Of a DNA stretch of 64,000 bases, positions 36,301 through 44,043 are shown one piece after another. The stretch comes from JAFGDI01 sp963667715 (GTDB lineage Bacteria; Planctomycetota; Phycisphaerae; Sedimentisphaerales; SM23-30). The number at the start of each line of letters is the position of its first letter. Position 1 is the first letter of the stretch. The DNA is taken from assembly GCA_963667715.1 (NCBI GenBank), contig OY763926.1:4402001-4466000 (forward strand), read 5' to 3'. A program made the position numbers and the translations under genes. The notes below the pieces were generated by a model, which made no database searches, was not told the DNA's origin, and saw nothing but the letters and a program-made list of their open reading frames with translations.

Positions 36301-36475
36301 GTCAGATGCACTGGGGGCAACTATTGAAACCCTGAAATATGATGACAGCTGGTATCCACTAACAGATGGGGCTGGCTACTCATTGACCAGGATAAGCCCA
36401 GAAACCAGTAACGACCCGGATAGCAAGCTATCATGGCAGGCATCAATCGAGATTTCAGGTACACCTGGAAGCTGA
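33353..36475 (+). CDS. Large exported protein: dockerin-like, lamin-tail, chitobiase-C and CotH domains
   Basis: 1040 residues from GTG 33353, which has GGAAG 6 bases ahead and makes a good signal peptide; an ATG at 33314 has no ribosome-binding site. Order (numbering from GTG): signal peptide 1-24; dockerin-like pair about 26-80 (GDISGDDIINVTDLSLL, ADINSDNLVNLLDLGII); lamin-tail domain (VIINEFLASNSS ... DYIEICNTSDDDINLSNWSLTDN); chitobiase C-terminal-type domain (IRYTTDGSTPG); CotH kinase-like domain about 380-730 (AGLRIRGGSTR ... WYHLYLNGIYWGIYQTDERPG); a second chitobiase-C domain (IYYTIDGSDP); a second lamin-tail domain (LKISEIMYHSIS). CotH proteins can be protein kinases of surface proteins. 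The N-terminal placement of the dockerin-like module is unusual. No operon partner. Confidence 0.9.
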   Translation: MIKKHLKVLLATLTLCGLSLPTQASQGDISGDDIINVTDLSLLSSQWLNDGDVTADINSDNLVNLLDLGIIAGNWQQKAPGVIINEFLASNSSIIADGNGGYSDYIEICNTSDDDINLSNWSLTDNANEMRKWLFPDITIAPQSYLLLFASGKDSNWPYIDTSGYYHTNFKLAADGEYLALVKPDGNITSEFADYMIDNSESGYPPQTNNMSYGRISDSDILPYVYGYCNTPTPETANSQQAVMYCNTPAFSKAHSFCDSSFSLVLSCDKGEIIRYTTDGSTPGKSCGQIYSGPIAVNHTICIRAIAYRNLENWIPSKVITNTYIFTRDTIVQNSSPDGWPTSPVNGQVYDYEMDSRITTSETYSELMDDALLAIPSISIVTDQDNLTDAAIGIYSNASEDGYEWERKASVELINPTGTEGFQINAGLRIRGGSTRSPSNPKHSFRLFFRGEYGESRLEFPLFGDEGANSFDKIDLRTGQNFSWNHTGGRQATWMYDSFSRESHKAMGQPYSRGRWYHLYLNGIYWGIYQTDERPGGDYGQSYFGGNEDDYDTIKSDNEDGHIYATDGSIESYYELWNQINTGVSCSEGYYKVQGMNIDGNRNPTYTRYIDVDNIIDYMLLVFYTGNVDMPLGPPELYTMPRNLYGVFNRTNPDGYKFIAHDCEESLLTSGLSVNRVNHRLSSQLYLQKYCNPFWIHKRLFTNPEYRLKFADHIHKHMFNDGALTITASSTRWERLAGEIELAIIAESARWGDTKTTPAMTKSDWANAVSNVRENYFQAAGKTRNDYVLEQLIGAGLYPSISAPEYSQYGGRIEDGNTITLSAPAGVIYYTIDGSDPRERISSAVSGSATTYSEPIALNKSTVIKARALSGTSWSALTEAVFEVGNLAEKLKISEIMYHSISEPEGEHDYIEICNISNDTINLNMVSFTNGIEYTFGSFELAGGEKVVVVENETDFCALYGNEINIAGEYSGNLSNSGERITLSDALGATIETLKYDDSWYPLTDGAGYSLTRISPETSNDPDSKLSWQASIEISGTPGS

Positions 36476-36831
36476 TATTTGTACAAAACAGATACTTCTT
36501 AAAACTTTTTACCTTAAAAATTTGGTTTAATCCCTTGTTTTATTAAAATATGACCTTGAAATATACGATAAAGTAAAGTATTAATATTTATAACTTTTTA
36601 AGATATAAAAGGATATATTAAGAATACATTTATCGGTTTACTCGTTCAAGATATGGAGAAAGGCCAAATATTGGCAATTCTTACATCTTGAAAAAAGCCA
36701 AAGTTAACATTAATATAAGGTATATAGTTAGCAGTTACTATGTATATTGAAGTGTCTGATTCTGGGCATTTCCATAACTTACTTTAGGATAAGATACACC
36801 CTGAAACGGGATATAACATCAGGAGAATGAT
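36476..36831. other. Intergenic, no gene seen
   Basis: 356 bp of AT-rich sequence. Only a tiny GCCAA/TTGGC dyad near 36663 stands out. Presumably the promoter of the lipoprotein gene. Confidence 0.4.
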
Positions 36832-37509
36832 ATGTTTAGAGTTTTGAAAGCACTATTGCTAATGTTCATTGTTTTATTTACTGTCACAGGCTGCCAGAGA
36901 AGTAAAATAATGCCGGTCGAAAGCTCATTCAGCAAGGTAACCGTCGGCCAGAACACAAGCGATGAGCTGTTGGATATGTTGGGCGATGCAAAATTGCTCC
37001 AGACAACCGACAAGATATCTGTACTGAATAATACCGGTAAGTTCCGCCGTGAAGTTGGTATTGCCAGCGTAGAGCCAGATAGTTCGACAATAAGCCGTTT
37101 CGTTTATATGAGCAGGGACAAAAACCTGACTGACGTTAAGCTTCGCATAGTAGTTTCAACCAAGGTTGGCCCTGAAGTGCTCCTGAAACCATATGCAACA
37201 GCTAGCGATAAGTCTCTGGCTATCTTGAGATACTGTCATCAGGCGTTAAGAGGTGACACAATGGAATTTGCCAACGACCAGGAAAGCCATGACCTGATGA
37301 ACCTGGCCTCTATGGTACTGGGTATTGGCATCGCCAAACTGGAAGTATCACCACGCGATATCAGCGATATCAATACTGAAAACGGCTTTACCTATGAGCA
37401 TACTACTGCTGGCGAGTGCAAGTTGAGGCTCGAACAACAGGAAAATAGTGATATTTACACGTTGAGTGTTCATACAAGAGGCCCATTTGACTGGATGGTT
37501 AAGTGGTAA
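36832..37509 (+). CDS. Lipoprotein of unknown function
   Basis: 225 residues. AGGAG 7 bases before the start. Residues 1-21 are a lipoprotein signal with lipobox F-T-V-T-G-C, so Cys21 should be lipidated and the mature protein membrane-attached. Residues about 38-60 (VTVGQNTSDELLDMLGDAKLL) resemble the start of SmpA/OmlA-like lipoproteins (G-x-T-x-x-x-V-x-x-x-L-G-x-P), suggesting a small alpha-beta domain of that kind, but the rest has no match I recognise. It is a single gene between a good ribosome-binding site and an intrinsic terminator. Confidence 0.75.
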   Translation: MFRVLKALLLMFIVLFTVTGCQRSKIMPVESSFSKVTVGQNTSDELLDMLGDAKLLQTTDKISVLNNTGKFRREVGIASVEPDSSTISRFVYMSRDKNLTDVKLRIVVSTKVGPEVLLKPYATASDKSLAILRYCHQALRGDTMEFANDQESHDLMNLASMVLGIGIAKLEVSPRDISDINTENGFTYEHTTAGECKLRLEQQENSDIYTLSVHTRGPFDWMVKW

Positions 37510-37537
37510 AAGGGCAAATTTAGCTTAAAAAATCAAG

Positions 37538-37565
37538 GCGGACATTTGTTGTCCGCTTTTTTTTT
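37538..37565 (+). terminator. Intrinsic terminator of the lipoprotein gene
   Basis: GCGGACA, loop TTTGT, TGTCCGC, then nine T. Confidence 0.92.
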
Positions 37566-37659
37566 ATTATTTTCAGTATTAAAAATAGCTTTTTTTCAAA
37601 AAAACTGGTAAATTAGTAAAGTTTTAGAAAATCAAGTGACGATAACTTGTACTGAAAAT

Positions 37660-37950
37660 CTGGTATTACTAGTCTGGAATTATCATTCCAGCAGACCAGT
37701 AACTGTACAAGCCAAGCGGAGCTTAGTGACTACAGGATAGATCAAAGGATTGATTTATGTTTCCCATGGATACGGGAACCAGACGTAACTTGTTACTCTT
37801 TAACAAGTTAACAATGGGGCTATATGACAGCACAAGGTAGTGTTTCATAATAGTCAGAGCTACCAGGCATATTCCACAAGCCAGGTATGACGTTTCTGTC
37901 TGATCAAATCCCTTTTATTTTGTTTGTATATATATTTGCATCCAGCAAAT
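37660..37950 (+). promoter_or_regulatory. Hairpin-rich leader or small RNA upstream of the ParA-CBM48 gene
   Basis: Between a terminator and the ParA-like gene lie about 500 bp without an open frame but with four clear hairpins: 37667-37701 (CTGGAAT-TATC-ATTCCAG plus flanking TACT/AGTA pairs), 37761-37778 (TTCCC/GGGAA), 37786-37810 (TAACTTGTTA-CTCTT-TAACAAGTTA, 10 bp perfect), and 37934-37950 (ATTTGC-ATCCA-GCAAAT). No riboswitch class I know fits. It may be a 5' UTR sensor, a separate small RNA, or binding sites for a DNA-partition protein. Confidence 0.5.
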
Positions 37951-38062
37951 GTATTTGTTGAGACAAATATTATAGGACCATAATGGCTTGGTGCCGTAAA
38001 GGTACTGAATAATAACTTATTTTTTTGGCCCTCTGTTAAGAACACTATAGAGAGGTGTATTT

Positions 38063-39289
38063 ATGCGGTGTTTATCTGTAATAAACCAAAAAGGCGGCTG
38101 CGGCAAAACAACGGTATCGATGAATCTTGCTGCATGTCTGGCATCACTGGGACACAAGACCTTGCTGATCGATATGGACCCACAGACCCATTGTGCAGTT
38201 GGTTTGGCGGTACCAGAAGATCAGGTAGAGCAGAATATCTATGATGTACTGATCACAGCAAATTCTGACAAACCAGTGACAATGAAGAATATCAACTGGC
38301 AGATAGCCCACAACTTCGATTTGGCACCAGCTGGAATTGAGCTGGCGGCGCTGGAGCCACAGCTTAACCAGATCGAAGGCAGAGAAGACCTCCTCAAGAA
38401 AGTTCTGGAACGTGACTGTCAGGATTACGAATATATCGTGATCGACTGCCCTCCAGGAGTAGGTATCTTAACCTTCAATGCACTAAGAGCATCAACAGAG
38501 GTCATTATCCCGGTTGAGACCGGCTATTTTGCAATGCACGGCTTACAGAAACAGCTAGAAACCCTGGACGTACTGAAGAAACAGTGCAATCAGGAGATCG
38601 ATGTTAAGGTTCTCGGCAGCATGTACGATGTAAGAACCAAGCTGGCACGTGAAATACTCAATGAACTTCGCAGAAACTATTCTGATATAATGTTCAATAC
38701 AATAATCAACTTCAATACCAAGCTTAAAGAAGCAGCCAGTTTTGGTCAGCCGATCACGGAATATGACCCAAGCAGCAAAGGTATGAAAGATTTCATCTCA
38801 CTTTCAGAAGAGATCGTTGAAACAGCAAGCCGGGCCAAGGATAATTATAAGGTCAGCGTAGAATCTGTTGAAAATAATATACTTAAGCTTAGTAAGACAG
38901 CCAATGAACTTATGGCGGAGTCAGAACAGCTTATCGGTGCCTCACCTAACAGCGGCAAAAACAGCTTTGAGCCGAAGCTGAAAAAAGATGTTCAGCAGAA
39001 GATCGCAGATTTCTATGGTATCAAACAGGACGGCAACAGTGTAACTTTCGTTGCGATGTATCCTCATGCTAAACGCGTTGAACTTGCCGGCGAATTTAAC
39101 GACTGGGCACCAGAGGCAACTCCACTGGAAAAGAGCAATGACGGACGCTGGGTTACAAAACTGAATCTAAACTCTGGCCAGTATCAGTATCGCTACGTTG
39201 TAGACGGTCGCTGGCAGCAGGACCCATATAATGCCAATACCGTTCAGAATGAATTTGGCGAAATGAACTCTATCCTGGAAATGGTATAA
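38063..39289 (+). CDS. ParA/MinD-type ATPase fused to a CBM48 (AMPK-beta-like) domain
   Basis: 408 residues, GAGGTG 7 bases before ATG. Residues 1-260 are a ParA/Soj ATPase: deviant Walker A KGGCGKTT (10-17, signature lysine 10), LLIDMDPQTH (A' motif), and YIVIDCPPGVGILTFNAL (Walker B). These ATPases position DNA, proteins or organelles by dimerising on nucleoid or membrane. A linker of about 60 residues leads to residues 325-408 with AKRVELAGEFNDW and YQYRYVVDGRWQQDP, the pattern of CBM48 glycogen-binding domains found in branching enzymes and AMPK beta subunits. The fusion suggests positioning of glycogen or a glucan-bound structure, or a repurposed fold. The next gene encodes a P-loop-less relative. 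Confidence 0.92.
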   Translation: MRCLSVINQKGGCGKTTVSMNLAACLASLGHKTLLIDMDPQTHCAVGLAVPEDQVEQNIYDVLITANSDKPVTMKNINWQIAHNFDLAPAGIELAALEPQLNQIEGREDLLKKVLERDCQDYEYIVIDCPPGVGILTFNALRASTEVIIPVETGYFAMHGLQKQLETLDVLKKQCNQEIDVKVLGSMYDVRTKLAREILNELRRNYSDIMFNTIINFNTKLKEAASFGQPITEYDPSSKGMKDFISLSEEIVETASRAKDNYKVSVESVENNILKLSKTANELMAESEQLIGASPNSGKNSFEPKLKKDVQQKIADFYGIKQDGNSVTFVAMYPHAKRVELAGEFNDWAPEATPLEKSNDGRWVTKLNLNSGQYQYRYVVDGRWQQDPYNANTVQNEFGEMNSILEMV

Positions 39290-39451
39290 TTATTAGCTTA
39301 ATCGGCTAAAATCAAATAAAAACAATCAGAAGCCTTGGGCTGACAGCAGTCCAGGGTATTTCTGTATTTAAAACGATCGCAAATATCAGGTAGAAATGGA
39401 TTTCTCCTGTTCTCTCAGCAAAGGCTGTTATTTTAGAGGGGCATAAACAAG

Positions 39452-41200
39452 ATGGACAACCAGAACAGTGACAAAGCGAAACGAGGAATAGAATCGATAG
39501 CACATCTGTTTCTTTCGCAGCTGGATGGTGATAATAACAATCGGGTAAAGCGGACTCCCCCGTCCAGAACTCCTGATAACACAGAAAGCCTGCCACTAGA
39601 AGAACCAACTGAAACAATGGCCAGCTCAGAAGCTGAGCCAGAGGACAGCCCTACCCCATCACAAATAAACAGCCATGTATCAATAGAAGATATCAAAAAG
39701 AACTGCGACCTGGCCGACAGTCTGGCCGGTGAAATCGTTCTGGCGTACCATCTTAGAGATTCATATCAAAAAGTACGTGATTACGCTGAATATCTTTCCC
39801 AGAATGATGAACAGGTAGCACTTATCAGTATTGACCAGTATGAAGTTACTATGCTCAGAGAGATAAGCTCTGATACGATCGAAGATTCACTGGTTCTTGC
39901 AGAAACAGAATGCAATTGTTCTGAACTCATTCCTATTATTAACGATGCTGCCGACGACCATGATATAATAATCCTGAATATTGACCCATCATTTTCATCC
40001 AGAACCGAAGAGATAATCAGCCATGCAGATTGTGTGACAGTTATTTCTGACTGTACCAGCGAAGGAATAATACGGGCATATCAGGTGCTAAAGTCTGTAG
40101 CCAGCGGGATTGAAGACGACCAGGAGATACAGCTATTTATCTGTGACGCTGACAGTGAAGAGCAGGCAAATCGGGCATTTTATAAGTTCAACGAAACCAG
40201 CAGGAAGTTCATCAATAAGATCATCCTTCCAGCTGGCTGTACACTGAAAAATAATGATACTGACCGGCCGATGGACGATCAGGGAATATCAGAACAGGAA
40301 ATACTCGAACTTAATATGATCGATGCTGGGTTAGCAGAGGATAACATAGCCGAACCGGAAACTGAGCCGGCAAAAACTGTCCTGAACTGCGAACACTATA
40401 TCAACTCGCAAGATAGAGGCGATATAGAAGATAACTATATCCAGACAGAAGATACCTTTGTAGCTGAAAGTTTTGAAACTATCTACGATGAAGGTATAGT
40501 ATATATCAATAACGATATTCAGGAAGCCGAGATAGAAGAAGAAACTCCTGAGACAATATCTGAACCGGAGCAGGTTAGTAAACAATATAAGCCATCGTGC
40601 TCTGCTAATGATGATAATGGCGAAACGAGTGAAGTTGTCTTTTCCACAGGTATTCCACAAGATATTAATAATATGTATGACGATGCAGAATTCCGTCAAA
40701 ACGTTATTTCTGCACCAGTAAAACAGAAATATTCAGGCCCGGCCAGATTAAGCCCGGTAAAAGCATTCATTAGCCTGGAAAATGACCTTAATATATGCAG
40801 CTTCATCTGCATGAATTATTCTCTACTAACAAACTCAACCGGATATGTGCCAGTTGAACTGAGAAGTTTTAATGAGCAATTCTCAGATTCACGGATAATT
40901 GTATCTGCTGAAGGTAGGATAACGGTTGTAATATCAGCGGTTTTCACTGACGATATCAGTAAAGCTGTGGAAGAGATATGTAACTGGCTTGACGATAACA
41001 CCGGTATTATAGCAACCAGATATCGTCATCTGCATATTCAGTCTGAACTGAGTCCTGAACTGATCGTTATTGCCGGCGATAATTATAATGCTATCTACGA
41101 TGAGGCACTACTGGCAGCTGACGAGCTGGATAAAAACTGCAAGGTATGGCAGCTGACACAATTCAATATCAATAACGAGACATTCGTTTCTCTACAATAG
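39452..41200 (+). CDS. MinD/FlhG-like protein without a P-loop, with C-terminal unknown domain
   Basis: 582 residues, AGGGG upstream. Residues 1-75 are hydrophilic and Pro/Glu-rich after a short conserved-looking start (RGIESIAHLFLSQ). Residues about 85-270 have the strand order of MinD/FlhG ATPases: VALISIDQY where the A' strand should be, HDIIILNIDPSFSSRTEEIISHADCVTVISDCTSEGIIRAYQVLKSV, which parallels the D-x-x-x-x-D-x-x-x-G ... A-D-x-x-x-V-x-x-P-E-x-x-S-x-x-x-A-Y stretch of that family. The KGGxGKT loop is absent (replaced by AYHLRDSYQKV), so ATP hydrolysis is unlikely. An acidic, disordered-looking stretch about 285-420 follows, then a globular domain of about 140 residues I cannot place. 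Likely partner of the ParA-CBM48 protein 163 bp upstream. Confidence 0.72.
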   Translation: MDNQNSDKAKRGIESIAHLFLSQLDGDNNNRVKRTPPSRTPDNTESLPLEEPTETMASSEAEPEDSPTPSQINSHVSIEDIKKNCDLADSLAGEIVLAYHLRDSYQKVRDYAEYLSQNDEQVALISIDQYEVTMLREISSDTIEDSLVLAETECNCSELIPIINDAADDHDIIILNIDPSFSSRTEEIISHADCVTVISDCTSEGIIRAYQVLKSVASGIEDDQEIQLFICDADSEEQANRAFYKFNETSRKFINKIILPAGCTLKNNDTDRPMDDQGISEQEILELNMIDAGLAEDNIAEPETEPAKTVLNCEHYINSQDRGDIEDNYIQTEDTFVAESFETIYDEGIVYINNDIQEAEIEEETPETISEPEQVSKQYKPSCSANDDNGETSEVVFSTGIPQDINNMYDDAEFRQNVISAPVKQKYSGPARLSPVKAFISLENDLNICSFICMNYSLLTNSTGYVPVELRSFNEQFSDSRIIVSAEGRITVVISAVFTDDISKAVEEICNWLDDNTGIIATRYRHLHIQSELSPELIVIAGDNYNAIYDEALLAADELDKNCKVWQLTQFNINNETFVSLQ

Positions 41201-41224
41201 AAACTGGATATCAAATCAAAAGAA

Positions 41225-41256
41225 ATTTGGGAGGCCCGATCTCAGGCCACCCAAAT
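41225..41256 (+). terminator. Strong hairpin after the ParA-partner gene, possible terminator
   Basis: ATTTGGG-A-GGCC / GGCC-A-CCCAAAT with an 8-base loop and one A-A mismatch, 24 bp past the stop. No U-run follows, so it may protect the mRNA end or pause polymerase rather than terminate alone. Confidence 0.55.
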
Positions 41257-41590
41257 CTAAAACTGCACTAAACGCATTAACACCGACTACTTTTACAGCT
41301 TATACCATAGCCGGAATAAAAGATTCAAGGCAAATGCGTAGTAAAAACAGCTAAATACCACACCCTCTCACCTAATTATTCATCACCAAAAGCTCAGAAA
41401 TCAAGATCTATAGGCAAAGACATGCACTTTTTAAAAGTATCCTGTTTTTTCCATAACCAATCGCAGCAGTTAAATGTATAAGAGATAAACAGATAAAGCT
41501 TTACAAGTTATTTGAACATTATACAATGCTGACAGGTAATAAATATAAAGCTGTTTAACACTATAATTACTTTTTTTTGGATCGAATACT
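41257..41590. other. Intergenic, no gene seen
   Basis: About 330 bp of AT-rich sequence before the LolA-like gene; no frame, repeat or fold recognised. Confidence 0.4.
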
Positions 41591-42403
41591 ATGAAAAAGC
41601 TACTGACTACTATCATAATTTGCTGTATTTGCATGTGCTTACAGGCGGAAAATGCATCTGATACATCTACATCAAAGCCAGCAAACAATGATATTGATCA
41701 GCTGCTCGAGAAGATCGAGAGTTCATGCTCACAACTGCAATCATTTCAGGCGGATATGAATTATGATATACTACAGTCGCTCATAGATTCTGAAACAGTC
41801 AGAACCGGTAAACTATATTATAAAACATTAGACGGCGGAGTAGTTGCCAGAATACATTTTGATGATCTAACAGAAATTGACCTTATGGCTGACGACATGA
41901 ACCCGGCCCCAGTAGTATTCGATGAAGATTTCTATTTTGATGGGCTCTGGGTGATAAGATGTAATGCCCAGACAAAAACAGTACAGAAGTGGGAAGTATC
42001 AAAAGACAGGCAAAATCGTGAAGCTTTCAGACTGGGCCATGGCCCGTTTCCGCTGCCATTTGCGATAAAAAAGCAGGATGTGCTGACATATTTCAAAACT
42101 GAACTCATGCCAGCTAAAGGTAAAGCAGCTAAGACAGAAACACATCTAAAGCTAACACCTGTTCCTGATAGCAGTTATGCCGAGGAATACCGTGTAATTG
42201 ATATCTGGTTTGATAATGAATCATATATCCCGAATAAAATAAGGTACTTAAAGCAGGATTATGAAGAAAATACTGTTGTCTGGACGAATATTAACACAAA
42301 AGACAGCATAAAAGATTCTATCTTTGAAGCACCTAAAACACCATCCGGCTGGTCAGAAGAAGTAACCAAACTAAAAGAAGCCAAGCCAGAGCTGTCAGAA
42401 TAA
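41591..42403 (+). CDS. LolA-like outer-membrane lipoprotein carrier family protein
   Basis: 270 residues with a signal peptide (MKKLLTTIIICCICMCLQA). The mature part has the LolA/LppX fold pattern: an N-terminal helix IDQLLEKIESSCSQLQSFQADMNYDI, then successive strands with GKLYYKTLDGGVVARIHFDD, FYFDGLWVIRC, and the closing strands IDIWFDNESYIPNKIRYLKQ and ENTVVWTNINTKDSI. LolA ferries lipoproteins across the periplasm; many LolA-fold proteins in this phylum are of unknown cargo. No lolB or lolC is nearby. Its stop codon ends at 42403 and the stop codon of the opposite-strand gene begins at 42404, so the two genes abut with no spacer. Confidence 0.8.
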   Translation: MKKLLTTIIICCICMCLQAENASDTSTSKPANNDIDQLLEKIESSCSQLQSFQADMNYDILQSLIDSETVRTGKLYYKTLDGGVVARIHFDDLTEIDLMADDMNPAPVVFDEDFYFDGLWVIRCNAQTKTVQKWEVSKDRQNREAFRLGHGPFPLPFAIKKQDVLTYFKTELMPAKGKAAKTETHLKLTPVPDSSYAEEYRVIDIWFDNESYIPNKIRYLKQDYEENTVVWTNINTKDSIKDSIFEAPKTPSGWSEEVTKLKEAKPELSE

Positions 42404-43168
42404 CTATTCGGTAACAGGTGTTTCCAAAACTGCACTGTCTAGCTCAGATTCATTTCGCTTGAAGTTTGGCCGGAATATTTCAGATTCGATAATATTACGG
42501 CAGCGATCAGTGATACGACTAAGCATAATGGTGAAATTCTTATCTGATTTTTCGGCATATGCTTTGGACTTACCCTCTACCTGGGTAGTTGCCAGCACCT
42601 TACCGGTATCAGTATTTACCACCATAATAATAACAGCAAGATTAGTCCCATTTTCCGGGTCTTTATTATAATCGAGCTCACCAGCAAAAACGGTTGACGT
42701 TTCAGCCTTATTCTGGTCTGAAGGCAGATCATATTCTTTAACAGCCAGCACCGCCTGTCCCTGCTCAAGCGGAATGGGCTTGGGTATAATCTGTTTTGCT
42801 GGCATAACTTGTGCAATATCAAAAGTGCCGTAGCTTCGTTTTCCTTCGATATTCTGAGCATGCACCCTTATCTTATCGCCGGGATTGGCTTTTAGCTGTA
42901 CAGAAAAACTCATATCACCTTTTAGCGTTATCTCAGCCCGATCACCCGAAATAAGATTTTTTGCATATGCCGCTGCCAGTGAGGTGGAGGTTACACAGCC
43001 GGAACTGCCCTCAACCAGAACAAAGCCAGGAGCTTCCCCTGCATATACATTTATAAGGTTTTTATTAACCTTACATACCGGTGATACATCAACATCATTA
43101 CCAATAGTCATTACATCATTTATACTGGTTAATGCTAAAAATGCGATCCCAACGAGTTTTAATAACAT
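42404..43168 (-). CDS. Exported protein of unknown function, CsgG-like segment possible
   Basis: 254 residues from ATG 43168 (MLLKLVGIAFLALTS), chosen because GGGGTG lies just upstream; an ATG at 43180 has none. The N-terminus is a signal peptide. Residues about 55-95 contain a D-R-A-E-I-T-L-K-G-D-M-S-F-S-V strand pattern. A segment TNLAVIIMVVNTDTGKVLATTQVEGKSKAY has the V-x-x-x-x-x-D-T-G-x-V-L-x-x-x-x-x-x-G pattern of CsgG-like periplasmic proteins, but the protein lacks other CsgG features. Function unknown. Divergent from pyrR. Confidence 0.65.
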   Translation of the reverse strand: MLLKLVGIAFLALTSINDVMTIGNDVDVSPVCKVNKNLINVYAGEAPGFVLVEGSSGCVTSTSLAAAYAKNLISGDRAEITLKGDMSFSVQLKANPGDKIRVHAQNIEGKRSYGTFDIAQVMPAKQIIPKPIPLEQGQAVLAVKEYDLPSDQNKAETSTVFAGELDYNKDPENGTNLAVIIMVVNTDTGKVLATTQVEGKSKAYAEKSDKNFTIMLSRITDRCRNIIESEIFRPNFKRNESELDSAVLETPVTE

Positions 43169-43441
43169 ACTACACCCCATAGTAAAGATTACTAATACAC
43201 AATCAACTCAAAGCAATAATTGAATAATATGCCTTAGACTACAAATTTTCAAGGTGAAAACTGTATCAACCGCTAAATAGCGACAAGCAGTGAGGTATTT
43301 AGCCTTGGTTTTTATTTGACAGTCAGTGTAATTGCATTATGATTTATGGTGTGTAAATATATGAATTGCCAATAATGATCAGAAGTTTGACATTTGGCGT
43401 AATCGATTTACCCATAAATATTTATAAAAAGGAAATGCAAC

Positions 43442-43981
43442 GTGAAAATGCTAATGGACCAAGCTGCAATAGCCAAAAGCCTGGAAGCAATGGCTCAAGA
43501 AATAATCGGTAAATATGGTGATCAGGAAACAGAGCTGGCACTGGTAGGGATTCGCGACCGAGGCGAACTCCTGGCAGGCAGATTGTATAAAATTCTTGAG
43601 AGCAAACTCAATAAGCCACTTGATCTTGGCACACTGGATATAACAATGTATCGTGACGACATTAACCAGGCTGGCTCACAATCGCTGCAGGTTGGCACAA
43701 CAGAGATAACTTTCAGCATCGACAACAAGGTGGTTATCCTGGTTGATGATGTACTCAATACGGGCCGATCAGTAAGGGCGGCACTTGACGCACTGGTTGA
43801 TCTGGGCAGACCCAAAGCTATCAGGCTTGCAGTTTTGGTAGACCGCGGAGCCAGAGAGTATCCGATCAGAGCAGATCACGTTGGACTCATTTCTGAAAAT
43901 ATTCCAGAAGATATAAAAGTACAGGTATTACTCAATGAATGTGATAACTCAGAAGGTGTTGTACTGGTCGAAAAAGAGTAA
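43442..43981 (+). CDS. pyrR: Bifunctional pyrimidine regulator / uracil phosphoribosyltransferase PyrR
   Basis: 179 residues, the PyrR length. Starts at GTG 43442 with AAGGA 8 bases upstream. The type I phosphoribosyltransferase PRPP loop is VVILVDDVLNTGRSVRAALDAL (about residues 97-118), and the flexible loop is TLDITMYRDDI; these are diagnostic for PyrR rather than Upp. In Bacillus PyrR binds pyr mRNA with UMP/UTP and promotes attenuation; it also makes UMP from uracil. I see no PyrR-binding loop or attenuator in the 240-bp leader. First gene of a pyrR-pyrB-nadK run, with a 62-bp gap to pyrB. Confidence 0.95.
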   Translation: MKMLMDQAAIAKSLEAMAQEIIGKYGDQETELALVGIRDRGELLAGRLYKILESKLNKPLDLGTLDITMYRDDINQAGSQSLQVGTTEITFSIDNKVVILVDDVLNTGRSVRAALDALVDLGRPKAIRLAVLVDRGAREYPIRADHVGLISENIPEDIKVQVLLNECDNSEGVVLVEKE

Positions 43982-44043
43982 GCTGACTTACAAGAAGATA
44001 GAAACGATAAGATAAAACAATAAGATACGGGCGGCAACAATAG

